Shown here: one piece after another, positions 33,165 to 43,063 of the stretch
How positions within the stretch are numbered: position 1 is the first letter of the stretch
How the letters are laid out: every line of letters starts with the position of its first letter
Source of the DNA: Acidovorax defluvii
GTDB taxonomy: Bacteria > Pseudomonadota > Gammaproteobacteria > Burkholderiales > Burkholderiaceae_C
Assembly: GCA_003268905.1 (NCBI GenBank)
Contig: QLTU01000020.1
Location: forward strand, 1 to 64,000
Direction: 5' to 3'
DNA: 64,000 bases
Notes under the pieces: model-generated
Databases searched by the model: none
Seen by the model: only the letters and a program-made list of their open reading frames with translations
Told to the model about the DNA's origin: nothing
Made by a program: the position numbers and the translations under genes

Positions 33165-33222
33165 TTTTATATCAAAACAGCCTCTAGTGCTTGCTGCATA
33201 AGCGCTGATAGCTATTATTTAA
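33165..33222. repeat. Comamonadaceae-type palindromic repeat
   Basis: TATCAAAACAGCCTCTAGTG, then CTTGCTGCATAAGCGC and TGATAGCTATTATTT. It lies between the convergent mltA and MFS_3 genes. Confidence 0.8.
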
Positions 33223-33262
33223 GGAGCGACCCCATGGCGCGGAAACGGACGCCTCCGAAGGA

Positions 33263-35017
33263 TCAGCGCTCCACGAGGTAGCGCACCACCGCGGGCGGCG
33301 ATTCGCCTCGGTGGAAGGCCAGCTTGCGCTCGCGCAGTGCCACATCGGACGCGGTCACCCGGTCAAAGCGGCGCAGGTGCTCGGTCCATGACTCGTCCAC
33401 GATCTGCTCCACATAGCGCGCCGGATCGGCCAGGTCGTGCAGCAAATCGCACGATAGCGCCCCCTGGCGCAAGCGGCTGCGGCGGCTTTCCTGCATCAGG
33501 GTGCGAAATTCTGCGGCGCGCGCCGGGTCGATGGTGTATTCGATGGTGACCACCACGCGCCCGGCCTGCGGCGGCGTGGTTGCCACCGGTGCCTTGAAGG
33601 CCTGCGAGGGGCTCAGGTCTTCTTCCATGTGGCGATCGGTCACCAGGCGCTGCACCAGGGCCATGGCCATCACGCCCGTCAGCGCGGCCAGCGCCAGGCT
33701 CAGGTGCACCGACGTCACCGTGGCCACCTGCCCCCACACGGCAGCGCCCAGCGCGGTGGCACCCATGATGGACATCTGAAAGATGGACATGCCGCGCGCG
33801 CGCACCCAGTTGGGCAACGCCAGCTGGGCCGACACGCTGAGTGAATTGGCCGTGGTGATCCAGGCCATGCCCGCCAGCACCATGGCCGGCACGGCCACAT
33901 AGACATTGGGCGCAATGGCCATCACCGCCATGGCGGCCGCCTGCAGCAGCGTTCCGCGCAGCACCAGCACATCGCGCGCCATGGCCTGGCGCAGGCGCGG
34001 CAAGAACATGGCGGCAACGATGGCACCCGCCCCCATGCTGGCCAGCAGCAGCGTGAACATGCCCGCGCCGCCGCCGTCAAGCCCCCTGGCCACCAGCGGC
34101 AGCAGGGCCATCAGCGCCGTGGCGTGCAGAAAAAACACGGCAATGCGCCACAGCACGGCCCGCAGGCGTGGCGACTGGCGCACAAACTGCAGGCCCACCC
34201 GCATCGCGCTGGGCAGCTTTTCGCGCCCCAGCGGGCTGGGCACATGGGTGCGCTTCCAGCGCATGATGACGAGACCCGAGATGACCGACAGCACCGCGTT
34301 GAGCACAAACACCCAGGCGCTGCCCGCGCTGGCGATGATGGCGCCAGCTACCAGCGGGCCGATGATGCGCGAGGCGTTCATGGCCACGCCGTTGAGCGCC
34401 AGGGCCGCAGGCAACTGCGGGCGGCTGACCAGCTCGGGCACGATGGCGGCAAACACCGGCCAGCGCATGGCCAGGCCGATGCCGTTGGCAAAGGTGAGCG
34501 CCAGCAGCAGCGGCGCCGTCATGCCGCCGGCCAGGATGGCCACGCACAGCACCAGCGCCACGGCCGCCACCCAGAACTGCGTGGCAATGAAATACCTGCG
34601 GCGGTCCAGGATGTCGGCCAGCGCGCCACTGGGCAGGCCCAGCAAAAACACCGGCAGCGTGGAGGCCGACTGCACCAGCGCCACCAGAATGGGCGAGGTG
34701 GTGAGCGTGGTCATGAGCCAGGCGGCCGCCACGTCGTTCATCCACATGCAGGTGTTGGCGGCCACCCAGGTCAGCCAGAGCATGCGGAACACGGGGACAG
34801 ACAGCGGGGCCAGGGGCGAGAGGGAGACGGCTGCGGTGGCTGCGGGCGCGCCTTCTTCCAGCTTTGCGGTCACGGATGTCTCTTTGCCGTGGGCGAGGGC
34901 GGCGCGGTCTGCGGCCGCATCGGACTGCGGCGGGGTGCCAGGGTTCTGCGTGGACGGGTCCTGCAAGGGCGGGGGTGCAACGCTGCGCGTGCTTTCGTGG
35001 GACGGCAATGGGGGCAT
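33263..35017 (-). CDS. MFS_3-family exporter (EntS-like)
   Basis: This 584-residue transporter has a Pro/Ala-rich N-terminal tail of about 65 residues, then about twelve membrane helices. WVAANTCMWMNDVAAAWLM and LPSGALADILDRRRYF are typical of the MFS_3/enterobactin-exporter group. A C-terminal soluble extension follows (VVVTIEYTIDPARAAEFRTLM and ESWTEHLRRFDRVTASD). It resembles an antibiotic-monooxygenase-like barrel and is, as far as I recall, common in this subgroup. ATG 35017 is a choice among weak sites; an in-frame start at 35119 would run into repeat sequence. The substrate is unknown. Confidence 0.82.
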   Translation of the reverse strand: MPPLPSHESTRSVAPPPLQDPSTQNPGTPPQSDAAADRAALAHGKETSVTAKLEEGAPAATAAVSLSPLAPLSVPVFRMLWLTWVAANTCMWMNDVAAAWLMTTLTTSPILVALVQSASTLPVFLLGLPSGALADILDRRRYFIATQFWVAAVALVLCVAILAGGMTAPLLLALTFANGIGLAMRWPVFAAIVPELVSRPQLPAALALNGVAMNASRIIGPLVAGAIIASAGSAWVFVLNAVLSVISGLVIMRWKRTHVPSPLGREKLPSAMRVGLQFVRQSPRLRAVLWRIAVFFLHATALMALLPLVARGLDGGGAGMFTLLLASMGAGAIVAAMFLPRLRQAMARDVLVLRGTLLQAAAMAVMAIAPNVYVAVPAMVLAGMAWITTANSLSVSAQLALPNWVRARGMSIFQMSIMGATALGAAVWGQVATVTSVHLSLALAALTGVMAMALVQRLVTDRHMEEDLSPSQAFKAPVATTPPQAGRVVVTIEYTIDPARAAEFRTLMQESRRSRLRQGALSCDLLHDLADPARYVEQIVDESWTEHLRRFDRVTASDVALRERKLAFHRGESPPAVVRYLVER

Positions 35018-35108
35018 GTTCGCCGATTGTGCGATGGCTTGCCGCGCGGCGCAGCGGCCCCCGGGCGCGACCCGTACCCGGTCATGGGCATGGCTTGCAC
35101 AGCGAAAA

Positions 35109-35173
35109 ATATAGGTCAAAACAGGCTCTAACGCTTATCCATAAAGCGCAGAGAGCTATGAATTAAATAGCAA
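35109..35173. repeat. Comamonadaceae-type palindromic repeat
   Basis: AGGTCAAAACAGGCTCTAAC then GCTTATCCATAAAGCGC and AGAGAGCTATGAATTAAATA. It ends at the last codon of the Lrp-type regulator and lies upstream of the MFS_3 start, so both minus-strand genes are separated only by this repeat and about 90 bp. Confidence 0.75.
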
Positions 35174-35659
35174 TTACAGCCGCACCCGCGCCAGGTGCGT
35201 GAGTGGCAGGGCGCCACTGGCCTTCACCTCGCCCAGCGAAAAGCTGGTGTGCATGTCTTTCACATTCGGCAGGTTCAGCAGCACGTCGCGCGCAAACAGC
35301 GAAAAGCTGTCCAGGTCGCGTGCCACCACCTGCAGCTCGAAGGTGCCAGTGCCGCTGATGTAGTGGCATGTCACCACCTCCGGAATCTGGCGGATGGCCT
35401 CTTCCATGGCACGGGTCAGGTTGCCGGTGCTGCGGTCGGCGTCCAGCCGCACAAAGGCCAGTACCCCCAGGCCAATCTTGTGCCGGTCGATCTCTGCGCG
35501 GTAGCCCTTGATGAAGCCGTGCTCCTCCAGCGCACGCACACGGCGCCAACACGGTGCAGCCGACAGGCCGACGCGCTGGGCCAGTTCGGCGTTCGTCAGG
35601 CGCGCGTCGGTTTGCAACTCGCTCAGGATGGCGATGTCGAATTTGTCCAAATCATTCAT
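35174..35659 (-). CDS. Lrp/AsnC-family transcriptional regulator
   Basis: This 161-residue regulator has an N-terminal winged helix (LDKFDIAILSELQTDARLTNAELAQRVGLS, here FDIAILSELQTDARLTN) and recognition helix APCWRRVRALEE. A RAM ligand-binding domain follows, with HYISGTGTFELQVVARDLDSF. It is divergent from the indolepyruvate ferredoxin oxidoreductase gene with about 170 bp between the likely starts. That arrangement is common for Lrp-type regulators of amino-acid or branched-chain keto-acid catabolism, so it probably controls that gene with an amino acid as effector. Confidence 0.92.
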   Translation of the reverse strand: MNDLDKFDIAILSELQTDARLTNAELAQRVGLSAAPCWRRVRALEEHGFIKGYRAEIDRHKIGLGVLAFVRLDADRSTGNLTRAMEEAIRQIPEVVTCHYISGTGTFELQVVARDLDSFSLFARDVLLNLPNVKDMHTSFSLGEVKASGALPLTHLARVRL

Positions 35660-35826
35660 GATTTACCGATTCTAAGAAAGATCCTTTCTAAATCGAGGGT
35701 AAACGCGGCATGAAAACGCAAGCACATAGCGCGGCACAGTGCATAAACTGCCCGCAGCCACCCAAGACGTTGCCCGCCACCGCCCACCCGGCGGCGGCGG
35801 TGCGCGCCCCACCACTGGAATCAGCC

Positions 35827-38800
35827 ATGAACGCCCCATTGCCCGAACACATCCGCAAGGCCCTCGAAACCGTGAGCCTGGAAGACAAATACACCCTGGG
35901 CGAAGGCCGCGCCTTCATGAGCGGCGTGCAGGCCCTGGTGCGCCTGCCCATGCTGCAGCGCCAGCGCGATGCGGCGGCGGGGCTGAACACGGCGGGCTTC
36001 ATCAGCGGCTACCGGGGCAGCCCGCTGGGCACCTACGACCAGGCGCTGTGGGCGGCCAAGAAGCACTTGGCCCAAAACCACATCGTCTTCCAGCCCGGCG
36101 TGAACGAGGAACTGGGCGCCACGGCCGTGTGGGGCACGCAGCAGCTCGACCTGTACCCCGACAAGAAGAAGTACGACGGCGTGTTTGGCATCTGGTATGG
36201 CAAGGGGCCGGGCGTGGACCGCTGCTCGGACGTGTTCAAGCACGCCAACATGGCGGGCACTGCCAAGCATGGCGGCGTGATCGCCATTGCGGGTGACGAC
36301 CACATCAGCAAGAGCAGCACCGCGCCGCACCAGAGTGACCACATTTTCAAGGCCTGCGGCACGCCGGTGTTCTTTCCGAGCAGCGTGCAGGACATCCTCG
36401 ACATGGGCCTGCACGCCTTCGCCATGAGCCGTTTTTCAGGCGTGTGGTCGGGCATGAAGACCATCCAGGAGGTGGTGGAGTCGTCCTGCAGTGTGAGCCT
36501 CGACCCCGACCGCGTGAAGATCGTGATGCCCGAGGACTTTGTCATGCCGCCGGGCGGCCTGCACATCCGCTGGCCCGACGCGTCGCTGGAGCAGGAGGCG
36601 CGCCTCATGGATTACAAGTGGTACGCGGCCCTGGCCTACGTGCGCGCCAACAAGCTCAACTACAACGTGATCGAGGGCCAGAACGACCGCTTCGGCATCA
36701 TCGCCAGCGGCAAGGCCTATAACGACACGCGCCAGGCGCTGGTGGACCTGGGGCTCGATGACGACACCTGCCGCCAGCTGGGAATTCGGGTGCACAAGGT
36801 CAACGTGGTGTGGCCGCTCGAAGCCACCATCACGCGCAGTTTTGCCCAGGGGCTGCAGGAGATCCTGGTGGTGGAAGAGAAACGCCAGGTCATCGAATAC
36901 CAGTTGAAAGAAGAGCTGTACAACTGGCGTGCCGATGTGCGCCCGCATGTGCTGGGCAAGTTCGACGAACCTGAAGGCGACATCTCGGGTGGCGAGTGGT
37001 CCATGCCCAACCCCAGCCAGAACTGGCTGCTGCGCGCCAAGGCCGACCTCACGCCCGCCCTCATCGCCAAGGCGATTGCCAAGCGGCTGAAGAAGCTCGG
37101 TGTCTCGGCAGACATCGTGGCCCGCATGGACGCGCGCCTTGCCATCATTGAAGCGAGCGAACGCGCCATGACCGAGCTCAAGGCCGACACCGGCGAGCGC
37201 GCTCCGTGGTTTTGTAGCGGCTGCCCACACAACACCAGCACGCGCGTGCCCGAGGGCTCCCGCGCCGTGGCGGGCATCGGCTGCCACTACATGACGGTGT
37301 GGATGGATCGCAGCACCTCCACCTTCACGCAGATGGGCGGTGAGGGCGTGTCCTGGGTGGGTCAGGCGCCGTTCACGGAGGATGCGCATGTGTTCGCCAA
37401 CCTGGGCGACGGCACCTACTTCCACAGCGGCCTGCTGGCCATCCGCCAGAGCATCGCGGCCGGGGTGAACATCACCTACAAGATCCTCTACAACGACGCC
37501 GTGGCCATGACCGGCGGCCAGCAGATCGGCGAGCGCCCTGAGGGGCACTCGGTGCTCCAGATCATGCACAGCGTCCAATCCGAAGGCGCTGTGAAGATTG
37601 TCATCGTGACCGATGAACCACAAAAATACGACGGCGTGCCGCTGGCCGATGGCGTGACGGTGCACCACCGCGACGAACTTGACCGCATCCAGCGCGAGTT
37701 GCGCGAAGTCAAGGGCTGTACCGTGCTGATCTACGACCAGACCTGCGCCACCGAAAAGCGCCGCCGCAGGAAGCGCGGCCTGCTCGCCACGCCCGACAAG
37801 ACGGTCATCATCAACGAACTGGTGTGCGAAGGCTGTGGCGACTGTTCGGTCAAGTCCAACTGCCTGAGCGTCGAGCCGGTCGAGACGGAATTTGGCCGCA
37901 AACGCCGCATCAACCAGAGTACCTGCAACAAGGACTACTCCTGCGTCAACGGCTTCTGCCCGAGCTTCGTCACCATCGAGGGCGGCAAACTCAAGAAGCC
38001 CAAGAAGGAGAAAAAGGGCGATCTTTCTAGTCTGCCCCCCATCCCCGAGCCGGTGCTGCCCGTGGCCGAGCAGGCCTGGGGCATCGTGGTCGGCGGTGTG
38101 GGCGGCACGGGTGTCATCACCATCGGTTCGTTGCTGGGCATGGCCGCGCACCTGGACGGCAAGGGCGTGGTCACGCAGGACGCGGGCGGCCTGGCGCAAA
38201 AGGGTGGCGCCACCTGGAGCCATATCCAGATCGCCAACCGGCAGGAAGCCATCTACACCACCAAGGTCGATACCGCCAAGGCCGACCTGGTGATCGGCTG
38301 CGACTCCATCGTGGCCGCGAACAAGGTCACGCTGGCCGTGATGCAGCCGGGCCGCACCTTCGTGGCCCTCAACACCCACGGCACGCCGACGGCCTCGTTT
38401 GTCACCAACCCCAACTGGCAGTTCCCGGGCGGCAACTGCGAGAGCGCCGTCACGGCGGCGGTGGGCGCGGAGCTGGTGGGCAGTTTTGACGCCGAACAGG
38501 TGGCCGTGCAGCTGCTGGGCGATAGCATCTACACCAACCCCTTGCTGCTGGGCTTTGCCTGGCAAAAGGGCCGCGTGCCGCTGTCACACGCCGCGCTGAT
38601 GCGCGCCATGGAGCTCAACGGCGTGCAGATCGACAACAACAAGGCAGCCTTTGAGTGGGGCCGGCGCTGCGCGCACGACTTGGCGGCGGTGCAGTCACTG
38701 TTTGCCGCCGCCCAGGTCATTGAGTTCGTCAAGAAGCCCGGGTTGACCGAGATGGTGGCCAAGCGGGTGGAGTTCCTCACGGGCTACCAGGATGCCGCCT

Positions 38801-39399
38801 ATGCGGCGCAGTACCGCGCCTTCGTCGACAAAGTGCAGGCCGCCGAGGCCCGGCTGGGCAGCAGCACGCGCCTGGCCGAGGCCGTGGCGCGCTATCTGTT
38901 CAAACTCATGGCCTACAAAGACGAATACGAAGTGGCCCGCCTTCACACCGACAAGGCCTTCACCGACAAGATCGCCGCGATGTTCGAGGGCGACTACCGA
39001 ATCGTGCACCACATGGCGCCACCCCTCATGGCCAAGCGCAACGAGAAGGGCGAGCTGGTCAAGCAGTCGTTCGGCCCCTGGCTGCGGCGCGCCCTGGGCG
39101 TGCTCGGCGGGCTCAAGGGCCTGCGCGGCGGCGCGCTGGACCTCTTTGGCAAGACGGCCGAGCGCCAGATGGAGCGTGCGCTGATCCAGGAGTACCGCGC
39201 CTGTATCGAGGAACTGCTCGGCGGCCTGACACCCGAGCGGCTGGCGCTGGCGGTGGAGATTGCGCGCATCCCCGAAAACATCCGGGGCTATGGCCACGTG
39301 AAAGAGCGCCACCTCAAGGCCGCGCGCGCCCAATGGGACGGCCTGATGGTCCAGTGGCGTGGCAGTCCGACAGCCGAGCCCCGGCGCCAGGCGGCCTGA
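35827..39399 (+). CDS. Indolepyruvate ferredoxin oxidoreductase, fused alpha/beta (IorAB-like)
   Basis: This 1190-residue enzyme should decarboxylate aryl or branched 2-oxo acids to acyl-CoA, reducing ferredoxin. In order it shows a pyrimidine-binding part (GYRGSPLGTYDQALW) and a TPP-binding part (PWFCSGCPHNTSTRVPEGSRA, then LGDGTYFHSG and YNDAVAMTGGQ). Ferredoxin-like cysteines CEGCGDCSVKSNC and CNKDYSCVNGFC follow. The gamma-type domain has GGVGGTGVITIGSLLG and AQKGGATWSH. A C-terminal DUF6537-like region completes the fusion usual in proteobacteria. ATG 35827 (MNAPLPEHI) is chosen; in-frame ATG 35710 would add a low-complexity leader. The divergent Lrp-type gene is the likely regulator. 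Confidence 0.93.
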   Translation: MNAPLPEHIRKALETVSLEDKYTLGEGRAFMSGVQALVRLPMLQRQRDAAAGLNTAGFISGYRGSPLGTYDQALWAAKKHLAQNHIVFQPGVNEELGATAVWGTQQLDLYPDKKKYDGVFGIWYGKGPGVDRCSDVFKHANMAGTAKHGGVIAIAGDDHISKSSTAPHQSDHIFKACGTPVFFPSSVQDILDMGLHAFAMSRFSGVWSGMKTIQEVVESSCSVSLDPDRVKIVMPEDFVMPPGGLHIRWPDASLEQEARLMDYKWYAALAYVRANKLNYNVIEGQNDRFGIIASGKAYNDTRQALVDLGLDDDTCRQLGIRVHKVNVVWPLEATITRSFAQGLQEILVVEEKRQVIEYQLKEELYNWRADVRPHVLGKFDEPEGDISGGEWSMPNPSQNWLLRAKADLTPALIAKAIAKRLKKLGVSADIVARMDARLAIIEASERAMTELKADTGERAPWFCSGCPHNTSTRVPEGSRAVAGIGCHYMTVWMDRSTSTFTQMGGEGVSWVGQAPFTEDAHVFANLGDGTYFHSGLLAIRQSIAAGVNITYKILYNDAVAMTGGQQIGERPEGHSVLQIMHSVQSEGAVKIVIVTDEPQKYDGVPLADGVTVHHRDELDRIQRELREVKGCTVLIYDQTCATEKRRRRKRGLLATPDKTVIINELVCEGCGDCSVKSNCLSVEPVETEFGRKRRINQSTCNKDYSCVNGFCPSFVTIEGGKLKKPKKEKKGDLSSLPPIPEPVLPVAEQAWGIVVGGVGGTGVITIGSLLGMAAHLDGKGVVTQDAGGLAQKGGATWSHIQIANRQEAIYTTKVDTAKADLVIGCDSIVAANKVTLAVMQPGRTFVALNTHGTPTASFVTNPNWQFPGGNCESAVTAAVGAELVGSFDAEQVAVQLLGDSIYTNPLLLGFAWQKGRVPLSHAALMRAMELNGVQIDNNKAAFEWGRRCAHDLAAVQSLFAAAQVIEFVKKPGLTEMVAKRVEFLTGYQDAAYAAQYRAFVDKVQAAEARLGSSTRLAEAVARYLFKLMAYKDEYEVARLHTDKAFTDKIAAMFEGDYRIVHHMAPPLMAKRNEKGELVKQSFGPWLRRALGVLGGLKGLRGGALDLFGKTAERQMERALIQEYRACIEELLGGLTPERLALAVEIARIPENIRGYGHVKERHLKAARAQWDGLMVQWRGSPTAEPRRQAA

Positions 39400-39456
39400 G
39401 CCGTGGCGCAGGTGCCACGGTTCGCCTGCAGTGCCAGCATTCGCGTGGGTGTGTTT

Positions 39457-39515
39457 GCTATATAAATAATAGCTATTCGCGCTTGCTCATAAAGCGCTAG
39501 AGGCATATTTGACCT
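39457..39515. repeat. Comamonadaceae-type palindromic repeat
   Basis: CTATATAAATAATAGCTATT then CGCGCTTGCTCATAAAGCGC and TAGAGGCATATTTG. It occupies the middle of the 301-bp gap between the oxidoreductase and yajC. The rest of the gap presumably holds the yajC promoter, but no clear -35/-10 pair was assigned. Confidence 0.8.
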
Positions 39516-39700
39516 GTTTTTTCCGGTGACCGGACGCCGATTGGTCCTGCGCGGCAAACACCCGGCACCGGCCTGGGTCTTGGTACTTTGGCGCGGCGCA
39601 GGGGGCCGCATACAATGATCCGTTTCGCCACGGCACGGCGGGTATTGCGTGCCGGTGGTGGGTTGTGTGTGTTTTGACCATCCTTTGTGGAGTTCTGTCC

Positions 39701-40036
39701 GTGTTTATTTCTTCTGCTATTGCCCAGACCGCACCCGCCGCTGCCACTGGCGGCGGCGACATGATGTCCTCGCTCACGGGCATGTTGCCCCTGGTGCTGA
39801 TGTTCGTGGTGCTGTATTTCGTCATGATCCGCCCTCAGATGAAGCGCCAGAAAGAACACCGCGCCATGATTGACGCCATCGCCAAGGGCGATGAGGTGGC
39901 TACGGCCGGCGGCATCATCGGCCGGGTCACGCGCCTGTCCGAAGGTTTTCTGCACGTTGAAATTGCCAGCGGTGTGGAAGTGCAGGTCCAGCGCAGCGCC
40001 GTGGCGCAGGTGCTGCCCAAGGGCACGGTCAAGTAA
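39701..40036 (+). CDS. yajC: Sec translocon accessory subunit YajC
   Basis: YajC joins SecD and SecF in the inner-membrane complex that assists protein export. The 111-residue product has an N-terminal membrane helix LPLVLMFVVLYFVMIRPQMKRQKEHR (given here as VLYFVMIRPQMKRQKEH) and the cytoplasmic block AIAKGDEVATAGGIIGRV, both diagnostic. GTG 39701 is chosen as start because family members begin FISSAxAQTAPA and TGGAG lies 8 bases upstream. An ATG at 39665 would add 12 unlike residues. It is followed by secD and secF. The queA-tgt genes that often precede yajC are absent here. Confidence 0.93.
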   Translation: MFISSAIAQTAPAAATGGGDMMSSLTGMLPLVLMFVVLYFVMIRPQMKRQKEHRAMIDAIAKGDEVATAGGIIGRVTRLSEGFLHVEIASGVEVQVQRSAVAQVLPKGTVK

Positions 40037-40116
40037 GTTTGCAAGTCCAATGCATGGCGGTGGCAGGCCTTGCGTCTGCCACCCGTTGAAGCTGTCTGTG
40101 AGATAAGAGCGCGATC

Positions 40117-42000
40117 ATGAACCGTTATCCGGTCTGGAAGTATGCGATCCTGGTGATCGTGCTACTGGTGGGGGTTTTGTACACCCTGCCCAATTTTTTT
40201 GGTGAAGCGCCTGCCGTGCAGGTTTCGTCGGTCAAGACCACCGTCAAGGTCGATGCGGCCGTGCAGCAGCAGGTGGAAGAAGTGCTCAAGGCCGCCGGCC
40301 TGACGCCCGACCTCGTCACGCTGGATGGTGGCTCGGTGCGCGCGCGCCTGGACACCCCCGACAACCAGCTCAAGGCCCGGGACGCCCTCCAGAAAGCCCT
40401 GGTGCCCGACCCCGCGAATCCCTCCTACATCGTGGCCCTGAATCTGGTGTCGCGCTCGCCTGCCTGGCTTACGGCCCTGCATGCGCGCCCCATGTACCTG
40501 GGGCTGGACCTGCGTGGCGGCGTGCACTTCATGCTGCAGGTGGACATGCAGGCCGCGCTGACCAAGAAGGCCGAGTCCTATGCGGGCGACATTCGCACCG
40601 CCCTGCGTGACAAGAACATTCGCCATGGCGGCATCAGCCGCGATGGCCAGAGCATCGATATCAAGGTGCGCGACGAAGCCACGCAGACGGCGGCGCGCAA
40701 CCTGATCGCCGACCAGTTCGCCGACCTGCAGACCGTCAGCACGCCCGATGGCAACGAGTTCCGGCTGCGCGCCACCATCAAGCCCGAGGCCACGCGCCGC
40801 GTGCAGGAGCAGGCGCTCAAGCAGAACATCGTGACGCTGCACAACCGCATCAACGAGTTGGGCGTGGCCGAGCCCGTCATCCAGCAGCAAGGCCTGGATC
40901 GCATCGTGGTGCAGCTGCCCGGCGTGCAGGACACCGCCAAGGCCAAGGACATTTTGGGCCGCACTGCCACGCTGGAAGTGCGACTGGTGGACGAAGGCAC
41001 CGAAGCACGCGCAGCAGAATCCGGCCGGGGCCCGGTGCCGTTTGGCTCCGAGCGCTACCTGGAGCGCAGCGGCCAGCCCGTCATCGTGAAAAAGCAGGTC
41101 ATCCTGACCGGCGAAAACCTCACCGATGCCCAGCCCGGCTTTGACGGTCAGACCCAGGAACCGACCGTCAACCTCACGCTCGATGCCAAGGGCTCGCGCA
41201 TCTTCCGCGACATCACCCGCGAGAACATCGGCAAACGCATGGCCATCGTGCTGTTTGAAAAGGGCAAGGGCGAGGTGGTCACGGCCCCCGTGATCCGCAG
41301 CGAAATCGGCGGTGGCCGCGTGCAGATCTCCGGCCGCATGACCACGGCCGAGGCCAACGATACCGCACTGCTGCTGCGCGCCGGATCGCTGGCCGCACCG
41401 ATGGAAATCATCGAAGAATTCACCATCGGCCCGAGCCTGGGCGCTGACAACATCGAGCGCGGCGTGAACAGCGTGGTGTGGGGCTTGGTCGCCATTGCGA
41501 TTTTCATGTGCGCCTACTACATGCTCTTTGGCGTGTTTTCCAGCATTGCACTGGGCATGAATGTGCTGCTGCTGCTGGCCGTTTTGTCGATGCTGCAGGC
41601 CACCCTGACGCTGCCCGGCATTGCGGCCATGGCGCTGGCGATTGGTGTGGCCATTGACTCCAATGTGCTCATCAACGAACGCATCCGCGAAGAGCTGCGC
41701 GCGGGCGTCAGCCCGCAGGCAGCCATCCACACAGGCTACGAGCGCGCCTGGGCGACCATTTTTGACTCCAACGTGACCACGCTGATCGCCGGCCTGGCGC
41801 TGCTGGCGTTTGGCTCGGGCCCGGTGCGCGGGTTTGCCGTGGTGCATTGCATCGGCATTCTGACCAGCATGTTCTCTGCCGTGTTCTTCTCGCGCGGCCT
41901 GGTGAATCTGTGGTACGGGCGCCAGAAGAAACTCAAGAGTGTGTCGATCGGTACGGTCTGGAAGCCAGAGGCCGGCACCGACGTGGCCAAGACGAACTAA
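40117..42000 (+). CDS. secD: Protein translocase subunit SecD
   Basis: SecD uses the proton gradient to help pull secreted proteins through SecYEG. The 627-residue protein has an N-terminal helix (YAILVIVLLVGVLYTLPNFFG, split as VIVLLVGVLYTLPNFFG) and the conserved LGLDLRGGVHFMLQVD. A long periplasmic P1 region follows, ending in five C-terminal helices with GVAIDSNVLINERIREEL. The length fits betaproteobacterial SecD. It lies 80 bp after yajC and 92 bp before secF in one operon. Confidence 0.97.
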   Translation: MNRYPVWKYAILVIVLLVGVLYTLPNFFGEAPAVQVSSVKTTVKVDAAVQQQVEEVLKAAGLTPDLVTLDGGSVRARLDTPDNQLKARDALQKALVPDPANPSYIVALNLVSRSPAWLTALHARPMYLGLDLRGGVHFMLQVDMQAALTKKAESYAGDIRTALRDKNIRHGGISRDGQSIDIKVRDEATQTAARNLIADQFADLQTVSTPDGNEFRLRATIKPEATRRVQEQALKQNIVTLHNRINELGVAEPVIQQQGLDRIVVQLPGVQDTAKAKDILGRTATLEVRLVDEGTEARAAESGRGPVPFGSERYLERSGQPVIVKKQVILTGENLTDAQPGFDGQTQEPTVNLTLDAKGSRIFRDITRENIGKRMAIVLFEKGKGEVVTAPVIRSEIGGGRVQISGRMTTAEANDTALLLRAGSLAAPMEIIEEFTIGPSLGADNIERGVNSVVWGLVAIAIFMCAYYMLFGVFSSIALGMNVLLLLAVLSMLQATLTLPGIAAMALAIGVAIDSNVLINERIREELRAGVSPQAAIHTGYERAWATIFDSNVTTLIAGLALLAFGSGPVRGFAVVHCIGILTSMFSAVFFSRGLVNLWYGRQKKLKSVSIGTVWKPEAGTDVAKTN

Positions 42001-42092
42001 AGGACAGCGGCCATGAGATTGTTTGCTCCGGTATCCCCTGTGCGTTGCGCATACGCGCCTCTTCTGAAAACTCCAAATAAGGAATAGAGATC

Positions 42093-43046
42093 ATGGAGTT
42101 TTTCCGCATCAGAAAAGACATTCCCTTCATGAAGCACGCGTTGGTCTTCAACGCGATTTCCTTCATTACCTTCGCGCTTGCCGTGTTTTTTCTGCTGACC
42201 CGCGGACTGCACCTGTCGGTGGAGTTCACGGGCGGCACGGTCATGGAAGTGGCTTATAGCCAACCCGCCGAGCTTGCCAAGGTGCGCGAGACGGTGTCGG
42301 GCCTGGGGTATGCAGACGTGCAGGTGCAAAATTTTGGCACCGCCCGCGACGTGATGATTCGCCTGCCCGTGCAAAAGGGCGTGACCTCTGCCCAGCAAAG
42401 CGAACAGGTTCTGGGTGCGCTCAAGGCGGTCGACCCCGCGGTGACGCTGCGTCGCACCGAGTTCGTTGGCCCGCAAGTCGGCGAGGAGCTGGTGCAGGGC
42501 GGCCTCATGGCCCTGGCCATGGTGGTGGTGGGTATCGTGATCTACCTTGCCATGCGGTTTGAGTGGAAGTTCGGGGTGGCGGCCATCATCGCCAACCTGC
42601 ACGACGTGGTGATCATCCTGGGGTTCTTTGCGTTCTTCCAGTGGGAGTTTTCGCTGTCGGTGCTGGCCGCTGTGCTGGCTGTGTTGGGCTACTCGGTGAA
42701 CGAGTCGGTGGTGATTTTTGACCGGATCCGCGAGGCCTTCCGCAAATACCGCAAGATGAACACCGCCGAGGTGATCGACCACGCCATCACCAGCACCATG
42801 AGCCGAACCATCATCACTCACGCCTCCACCGAGGCCATGGTGCTCTCGATGTTGCTGTTTGGCGGCCCCAGCCTGCATTACTTTGCACTGGCGCTCACTA
42901 TCGGCATCCTGTTCGGCATTTACTCGTCGGTGTTCGTGGCAGCCGCCATTGCCATGTGGCTCGGTGTGAAACGCGAAGACCTGATCAAGACAGTCAAAAA
43001 AGAGGATGAGGATCCGAACGATCCCAACGCAGGGGCCACGGTCTGA
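42093..43046 (+). CDS. secF: Protein translocase subunit SecF
   Basis: SecF is the partner of SecD. The 317-residue protein has the short periplasmic domain with VEFTGGTVMEVAY and RRTEFVGPQVGEELVQGGL. Membrane helices follow with GYSVNESVVIFDRIRE, the typical SecF signature. A ribosome-binding site AAGGAA lies 12 bases before ATG 42093. The C-terminus is short and acidic. The 92-bp gap after secD contains no other feature. Confidence 0.97.
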   Translation: MEFFRIRKDIPFMKHALVFNAISFITFALAVFFLLTRGLHLSVEFTGGTVMEVAYSQPAELAKVRETVSGLGYADVQVQNFGTARDVMIRLPVQKGVTSAQQSEQVLGALKAVDPAVTLRRTEFVGPQVGEELVQGGLMALAMVVVGIVIYLAMRFEWKFGVAAIIANLHDVVIILGFFAFFQWEFSLSVLAAVLAVLGYSVNESVVIFDRIREAFRKYRKMNTAEVIDHAITSTMSRTIITHASTEAMVLSMLLFGGPSLHYFALALTIGILFGIYSSVFVAAAIAMWLGVKREDLIKTVKKEDEDPNDPNAGATV

Positions 43047-43063
43047 CCCACTACCATTAAGGT

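Noticed and set aside
33263-35017. MFS exporter with C-terminal extension as a new fusion
   Set aside because: From memory, the C-terminal barrel-like region is common in the MFS_3 group, so it was kept as a normal feature.
36436-38565. Long minus-strand open frame of 709 codons
   Set aside because: It is antisense to the indolepyruvate ferredoxin oxidoreductase; the sequence is His/Gly/Val-rich with no family signature, typical of high-GC shadows.
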